64,000 nt of DNA, taken from the NCBI RefSeq assembly GCF_002776525.5, contig NC_045441.1, forward strand, positions 108,467,440-108,531,439, given 5' to 3'. Source of the stretch: Piliocolobus tephrosceles. Its lineage: Eukaryota; Chordata; Mammalia; Primates; Cercopithecidae. Each line of letters opens with the position of its first letter. Position 1 is the stretch's first letter. The notes under the pieces were generated by a model that was not told the DNA's origin, searched no databases, and saw only the letters and a list, made by a program, of their open reading frames with translations. Positions 58,545-64,000 of this stretch are shown piece after piece. Both the position numbers and the translations under genes were made by a program.

Positions 58545-59405
58545 AGAAGGAAACTTCCTTAATCTATTAAAGGGTATCTATGAAAGACCTACAGCAAACA
58601 TATTTAATGGTGAAAGACAATATTTGTTCCCTAAAAATCAAGAATAGAAAGGATGTCTGCTCTCACTACTTTTGTTCAACTTGTACTGTAAGTTCTAGTC
58701 AACAAGCTAGCCAGAAAAGGAAAAGAAATAAAAGGCTTCCACATTTGAGGGGAATAAGTAAACCTATCTTTGTTCATCAACAACATGATCATGTATGTAG
58801 AATAGCTGATAAACATAGGACTAGTGAGTGAGATTAGCAAAGTTGCATGCCTCAAAATAAATTTATAAAAATTTATTACATTTCTATATTTTGGAAACAA
58901 AAAGTGGAAGTTGAAATAAAAATACCATTCACATTAGCATCAAAATATAACATATTCAGGCATAAATACGATATAAAAATTATACACCAAAAAGTACAGC
59001 ACTGAGAGAGACTGAAGAGAACCTAAATAAATGGAAAGAGACCTACTTTCATGGATTGGCAGGCTCAATATTGTTAAGTTGCCACTTCTCCTGAAATTGA
59101 TTTATGGATTCAAAACAATTTCAACTAAAATTCCAGTTGTCTATTTGCAAAAATTGATGGGTTGATTCTAAAATGGATATTGATGTGGAAATGTAAAGTA
59201 CCTTAAAAAGAGAAAAAAGTTTTAGAACTTATAATATGTGCTTTCAAGGCTTGTTTATAAAAGTACAGAAATCAAGACAGAGTTGTATTGAGTAAATTAA
59301 TTAAGGAGATGAATAGACTAGAATAGAGGGTTCAGACATATACTCACAAATATATAGACAATTGATTTTCAACAAAGGTGCAAAGATAATTCAGTACAAA
59401 TATTA
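58545..59405 (+). mobile_element. L1M-type ORF2 fragment, sense
   Basis: 'tgaaagacctacagcaaaca', 'ggtgaaagacaatatttgtt', 'gttctagtcaacaagctagc', 'aaaatttattacatttctat', 'tttcatggattggcaggctc', 'ttcaacaaaggtgcaaagat' are in the order of the L1 RT and thumb region. The RT catalytic segment is destroyed and only 83 codons stay open (58580-58831). An ancient, dead fragment. Confidence 0.85.
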
Positions 59406-59619
59406 CTGATAATTACCATTTACTAATTTTTTATTTGTTTGTTGCCTATCTTCCTTATTTACATGTAAGCTAATTGAAGGCAAGATCTTGGTTTTATTAA
59501 CTACCATGTCCCTGTGTCTATAGTAATGTCTAACACTGAATATAAATACCACTTTTTGTGGTGAAAAGTGCAAATAGCTAAGAGCTAGAAGCAGTTCTGG
59601 GTCATGCAATATAGTGCAA

Positions 59620-59949
59620 TCTTATTGATCTTTTTTCTTTCTTTTTTTTTTTTGAGACGGAGTCTCACTCTGTTGCCCAGGCTGGAGTGCAGTGGGGCGA
59701 GATCTCAGCTCACTGCAAGCTCAACCTCCTGGGTTCACACCATTCTCCTGCCTCAGCCTCCCAAGTAGCTGGGACTACAGGCGCCCGCCACCACATCCGG
59801 CTAATTTTTTTTATTTTTAGTAGAGATGGGGTTTCACCATGTTAGCCAGGATAGTCTCGGTCTCCTGACCTCATGATCTGCCCACCTCAGCCTCCCAAAG
59901 TGCTGGGATTACAGGCATCAGCCACTGCACCCGGCTTCTTATCGATCTT
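59620..59949 (-). mobile_element. AluY, antisense, with target-site duplication
   Basis: Core 59,633-59,936. Plus strand starts with T-tail 'ctttctttttttttttgaga', has the AluY-type 'gcaagctcaacctcctgggt' and 'gttagccaggatagtctcgg', and ends 'gccactgcacccggc'. Flanks 'tcttattgatctt' (59,620-59,632) and 'tcttatcgatctt' (59,937-59,949) match 12 of 13, differing by a single T/C. Confidence 0.95.
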
Positions 59950-60130
59950 ATGCACTTTAACTTTTTTGTAATAGAGAAGTTGTTTAGTGAATGCATAGAT
60001 GGATGAATAGATAGGCAGGCAGAAAGGAATGCTGGAATGCATTATTAGAAACTACAGAAACAACATGCCACTGAGTATCTCACTTAAAAAATAAACAAAC
60101 ATGTGATAAGAAATGGCAATAGAAAGAAGC

Positions 60131-60135
60131 ATCTC

Positions 60136-60166
<31 letters not shown>

Positions 60167-60180
60167 TCTTCTTCTCTTTT
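60131..60180. repeat. (TCC/TTC)n pyrimidine microsatellite
   Basis: About 50 bp of CTCCTCCTCTTCC-type sequence directly before the antisense Alu, probably grown from its poly(T) complement. The open frame over it (60103-60339) has a poly-serine stretch caused by this repeat. Confidence 0.93.
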
Positions 60181-60464
60181 TTGACATGGGTTCTTGCTCT
60201 GTCACTCAGACTGGAGTGCAGTGGTACATTCATGGATCACTGTAGCCCCCACCTCCTGGGCTCAAGCGAGCCTCCCACTTCAGCATTCCCAGTAGCTGAG
60301 ACCACAGGCATGTGCCACCACACGAGGCTGATTTTTTAAATAGTTGTAGGGACAAGGTCTCACTATGTTTTCAAGGCTGGTCTTGAACTCCTAGACTCCA
60401 GCAATCCTACCACCTTGGCCTCCCAAAGCACTGAGATTATAGGTGTGAGCTACCACACCTGTCT
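60178..60464 (-). mobile_element. Alu element, antisense (AluJ-like)
   Basis: Plus strand: 'ttgacatgggttcttgctct', 'gtcactcagactggagtgca', 'ggctcaagcgagcctcccac', 'gtagggacaaggtctcacta', 'tctaccatacctgtct'-like end at 60,450-60,464. J-type diagnostic pattern and high divergence. Confidence 0.93.
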
Positions 60465-60489
60465 CAGAACCTCATTTTGTATGATAATT

Positions 60490-60725
60490 GTAATAGCTAT
60501 TATTTATGGGATAGTAAATGTATGCAGGAGATTATGCTACATTATTTATGTACCTTCTCTCATTTACTAATCTTCAGCAAAAATTTACTATGCTGGTTAT
60601 TAAACTTGTTCCCATTTTACACATGAGGAGACTGATGCACAGAGGTGAAGTAAATCTTCACAGTCATGTGCCCCTTAAACTGTAGAGAAAGGACTTGAAC
60701 TAAGTTTGTCTTATAACAAAGACTG
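60490..60725 (-). mobile_element. MIR SINE, antisense
   Basis: 'ttatttatgtaccttctctc', 'cttgttcccattttacacat', 'gaggagactgatgcacagag', 'gtgaagtaaatcttcacagt', then 'aaggacttgaactaagtttg' follow the reverse complement of MIR. Confidence 0.83.
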
Positions 60726-61225
60726 TAGGACTCTCAAATATTACATACTGCCTCAGAATGCCATCTGACTGTCTCCAAGAAATTCATCCGAGGAAACGCC
60801 TTGCGTTTTCTTACTTGTTAAATAAATGTACTCTGTCTGGAAAAAAAAAAATTGAAAGTGAGCAAAGTTGCTCAGAAAAGTTGCTGAAAACAATAATATC
60901 TAGAGTGGAGTAATACAATTTGAAAAGCAAAAAGTCATTCAAAACCTCAACTTTTCTCATTTCCTCACTTGAGTAATTAAAGAAACCAGATAGGTTATTT
61001 TCATTGAATTTGTCTATCTTTGTCTTCACTCTGTCATCCTGTTCCTCCTGCTGCCACTCCCCTACTTCCTCTTATGCCTCCTTTTTGTTTTCCTTCTTTC
61101 CCCTCCTCTTAACTCCCTTTTATTCTTGGCTCCTCTAACCATCCTTTTTCTGTTTTTGCCTTTTCCAAGACCATACGCATTCCCATGGTCTTGAATAGCA
61201 ACTCTACTATGCGCAGTCTCCATCT
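60726..61225. other. Unique sequence with pyrimidine-rich tract
   Basis: No gene. A C/T-rich stretch covers about 61,032-61,165. Nothing else identified. Confidence 0.5.
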
Positions 61226-61600
61226 CTTATAGACTAAATGTTTGTGTCACTCCGAAACTTGCATGTTGAAGCCCTAACCCCCAGGGTATGGTATTAGGAG
61301 ATAGTGCCTGTGGGAGATGATTAAGAGAGCAGAGCCCTCCTTAATGGAATTGGTGCTTTTATTAAAGGAATTGGTGGTTTTATGAAAGAGGCTCTGAAAA
61401 ACTTGTTTGCCCTTTCTGCCAACTGAGGACAGTGAAAAGATGGTGGCCTCTGGACCAGGAAGTGGGCCCACACCAGATACTAAATTTGCTGGAATCTCGA
61501 TCTTGGATATCTCAGCCTCCAGAAATGTGAGAAAAAAAAATTCTGTTTTGTTAAACCATCCAGTCATGGTATTTTTGTTATAGCAGCCACAACAGCATCT
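61226..61600 (+). mobile_element. ERVL-MaLR LTR (MST/MLT1-type)
   Basis: 'agactaaatgtttgtgtcac', 'gttgaagccctaacccccag', 'ggtattaggagatagtgcct', 'gtgggagatgattaagagag', 'ggaccaggaagtgggcccac', 'tctcagcctccagaaatgtg', 'ggtatttttgttatagcagc' follow the MaLR LTR consensus in sense orientation. A duplicated 'ggaattggtgcttttattaa' / 'ggaattggtggttttatgaa' lies at about 61,346-61,386. The 136-codon frame on the minus strand (61274-61684) is antisense translation of this LTR. Confidence 0.85.
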
Positions 61601-61829
61601 CCTTGATGCTCTCTTCAGTGATCTACAAAGTGTACCACGATTCCACTGCACCCTCAAATAAGCTAGGCATATTACCCCCATCACTCTATATTGTGTGTTT
61701 TAAAGCCCCAGTCTATATAGGCTTTGTGACTTCCCTCATCTTTAGGCTGTAAAACCCTGAACTAATTATTTACTATGCACCGCCACCCACTAACAAACTC
61801 AAAGTCATGTTCATCCAGTAAACCTGCGT

Positions 61830-62185
61830 TGAAGAAATAATTGGCCTGGCGCGGTGGCTCACGCCTGTAATCCCAGCACTTTGGGAGGCCGAGGCAGACA
61901 GATCACGAGGTCAGGAGATTGAGACCATCCCAGCTAACACGGTGAAACCCAGTCACAACCGAAAATACAAAAAAATTAGCCAGGCGTGGTGGCGGGCACC
62001 TGTAGTCCCAGCTACTCCGGAGGTTGAGACAAGAGAATGGCGTGAACCCAGGAGGCGGAGCTTGCAGGGAGCTGAGATTGCGCCACTGCACTCCAGCCTG
62101 GGCAACAGAGCGAGACTCCATCTCAAAAAAAAAAAAAAAAAAAGAAAGAAAGAAAGAAAAAAGAAACAAAAGAAAAGAAAGAATT
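61830..62185 (+). mobile_element. AluY, sense
   Basis: Core 61,843-62,122 starts 'ggcctggcgcggtggctcac' and contains AluY-type 'gatcacgaggtcaggagatt', 'gagaatggcgtgaaccca' and 'ggaggcggagcttgcaggga'. The tail is A18 followed by GAAA repeats. Flanks 'aagaaataattg' (61,831-61,842) and 'aagaaagaattg' (62,174-62,185) are a likely target duplication with one mismatch. Three overlapping open frames here are Alu translations. Confidence 0.95.
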
Positions 62186-62254
62186 GCACTGTAAGTCCTA
62201 TATCAGCCGTTTCTAGAGTGAGGCAAAGCTCCTAAAATCTGCATAATAGCACAT

Positions 62255-62400
62255 TCGGCTGAAACCTGGCTACCTGGGATTTTAGTCCTAGATCTAGTTC
62301 TGTGATGGTGACAAGTAACATAACTACTTCCCTCTCAGTTGAGTGTTGGGCATCAAGAGAATAATAAAACCACACATTCTTTTCACAGCGGGAATGATCC
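62255..62400 (+). mobile_element. Diverged MIR SINE, sense (tentative)
   Basis: 'acctggctacctgggatttt', 'agtcctagatctagttctgt', 'gatggtgacaagtaacataa', 'ctacttccctctcagttgag' has the order of MIR, with strong divergence. Confidence 0.5.
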
Positions 62401-62819
62401 TCTGCTTCACCTGAATAATGCAGGATAACTTCTCATTTCATTTAAACAGAGCTGCAAAGTCTCCTTTGCAATGTAAGGTAACATATTTACATGTTCCAGG
62501 GATTAGAATGTGGTCATATTTGGGAGACGATTATTCCACCACAAGGCTGTTAAAGCTAATGTTTGTACTGGGGGGAACCTAGTTACTTCTAAGAATCTCC
62601 CTAAAATATAAGTGCAAATACTGCATGTCTGGTTTTTTGTTTTTGTTTTCGTTTTTCTGCCTTTGTTGTCTTCAAACAAGAAAATTAGAACTGTTACTGG
62701 CCAAAGAGACTTGAAAGCCAACATTGTGAAAATACTACAGGTGAATGAAGAGAATGAAACAGGAGATTAGAAAAATAAACCATCAATATAAGCATACTAT
62801 GCATCTTAATTTTTTCTTT
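62401..62819. other. Unique sequence, no gene seen
   Basis: About 420 bp. A TTTTTGT-type T-rich patch at about 62,633-62,659 gives the Lys/Thr-rich minus-strand frame at 62503-62724. No recognised element. Confidence 0.45.
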
Positions 62820-63650
62820 GAATAAATAATACATTTGTATGCTTCAAAAACATTTTAAAAGGAATGTAACAAAAATATTCCCACATCTTCTCCCCCAATA
62901 ACATGGCTGTTAGGTTCCTACACATCTTTCCACAGTGCATTCCTGCATGTATAGCAAATATGAATGTATATCCCTATCTTTCACTCTCCGCTACCAAGAA
63001 AGAAGAGAGCATTCTATATGCAGCTCTACTCCATATAGTACTAAGTAAAAAAAAAAAAAAAAAAAAATCAATCCTAGGGAACTTTCTTTACCAGAACACT
63101 AGGTGTTATTTTCTTCATTTCTTATTGCAAAACCATTCTACTCCATTTCATAGATGTACCATAAATCTCATGGCCATTTGATGTGATTACAATACCATTT
63201 ATAGGATAGTCTCTTCTATACTGATTTGCAATGATTTCCTTTTTGTTTAATTCCAATATGCATTTAGGCTCATTTATGTCCTATGAACTGTTTATTCATT
63301 TCCCATGCCACAGAGTTTTAATTAGTGAGACTTTAAGATATGTTTTAATGTCTGGTAGCCCTTGACTTTTCTCATTACTCTTCCTTTTCAGCTATTTCTT
63401 CTATTTCTTATTTACTTATCTTTCTTTATAAGGTTTAATGGCAACTTGCCCTGTTTACAAACACCTATTGGCATTTCTATTTATATCCATAAAATTTATG
63501 AATGTGAGTAGGGAGAATTGATACCTTTATTATGTTGTCTTCCTATCCAATAATATAGTATACTTTTCCACTTATGTAGTTTCTTTTCATACTAGGTTTC
63601 TTAAATGATGTAAGTGGGTCATTAATGAAAAGAGGTAAAGTGTTATTGAG
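62820..63650 (-). mobile_element. L1M-type LINE fragment, antisense
   Basis: The right part is clear: 'tgagactttaagatatgttt', 'taatgtctggtagcccttga', 'gtagggagaattgatacctt', 'tattatgttgtcttcctatc', 'caataatatagtatactttt' is the reverse complement of an old L1. The left part ('catagatgtaccataaatct' and the C-rich patch near 62,890) fits another old L1 segment. An A21-23 run (63,047-63,067) interrupts it, possibly from a separate small insertion. Confidence 0.7.
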
Positions 63651-64000
63651 TACTCTTAGGCATTCATAGACAGTGTGGGAAAGATAACTAAAAGAGCGAA
63701 CTGCTCGCTGTAAGCATGTGGTTTACTATATACTTAATACTAACAAGAAAAACAAAACAAACAAACAAACAAAAAACCCTCATCCCAGACAGGGGCAGTA
63801 AACTAGCTGGGAAGGGGTAGCAGTGAACTAGCTTGGTGCACTGATATAGTGAACCACACACTTAGACACACACTGAAATATACACTCTCTTACTTTGCCT
63901 AGGAGAAGAGACACAAAGGTCCTCTGACAAAGTGCCCCTTTCCTGAACAACCTGGGTTGTGTGTACTAAAAGTCTTTTTAAAGTAATAACTCCAAATAAA
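63651..64000. other. Unique sequence with (AAAC)n tract
   Basis: An AAAC-type microsatellite lies at about 63,744-63,776. The rest is unique sequence to the window end with no gene seen. Confidence 0.5.

Noticed and set aside
61274..61684. 136-codon open frame on the minus strand
   Set aside because: It is antisense to a MaLR LTR and has no recognisable domain.
1..64000. CRISPR array, tRNA, rRNA, operon or prophage
   Set aside because: No regularly spaced direct repeats, no cloverleaf or rRNA signature and no dense coding. The repeat content is typical of primate DNA.

Overview
This window is primate genomic DNA, almost certainly human or another catarrhine. It is AT-rich and poor in CpG. 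It carries Alu elements of the J, S and Y types, primate-specific L1 (L1PA-type), older L1M and L1PB-type fragments, MIR and L2 relics, MaLR and class I ERV LTRs, and short microsatellites. I found no protein-coding exon, rRNA, tRNA, CRISPR array or bacterial-style operon that I can support. The longest open reading frames lie inside Alu, L1 or LTR sequence, or are short chance frames. The window reads as intergenic DNA or the inside of a large intron.

Layout. From 1 to 19 kb the sequence is mostly unique and AT-rich, with a TG/TA microsatellite (about 1.07-1.18 kb), two antisense Alus (4.66 and 9.83 kb), two MIRs (8.4-8.9 kb), a hAT-type MER element (15.9 kb), another MIR (17.9 kb) and a palindromic transposon relic (18.25 kb). 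From 19 to 34.8 kb it is crowded with retroelements: a rearranged Alu with a supernumerary right arm (19.17 kb), a second Alu (20.79 kb), a solo class I LTR with a 4-bp target duplication (21.19 kb), a 4.8-kb L1 with an intact 5' end but large internal deletion (22.17-26.96 kb), several 5'-truncated L1 tails, including one of only 94 bp, two more Alu fragments, an antisense L1M segment and a 2-kb L1PB/L1MA-type fragment (32.4-34.3 kb). From 34.8 to 57.3 kb I see almost only unique sequence and old MIR or L2 relics. From 57.3 kb to the end repeats return: an Alu left monomer, a MaLR fragment, an L1M ORF2 remnant, an AluY, an AluJ, a MIR, a MaLR LTR, another AluY and an antisense L1M.

Two structures stand out. 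First, the L1 at 22.17 kb contains a 218-bp piece of its own 5' UTR copied into the reverse-transcriptase part of ORF2. The first 207 bp of the two copies are ungapped and 97% identical, which suggests a post-insertion templated rearrangement. Second, at 48.37 kb there is a perfect 23-bp inverted repeat. Its loop, with 2 bp of each arm, is a 20-bp exact copy of sequence 1.2 kb downstream. This is the pattern expected from a replication template switch, and it would also fold as a miRNA-like hairpin if transcribed. I see no previously undescribed multi-gene system here. Repeat family names come from memory of consensus sequences, without database searches, and boundaries of old elements are approximate.
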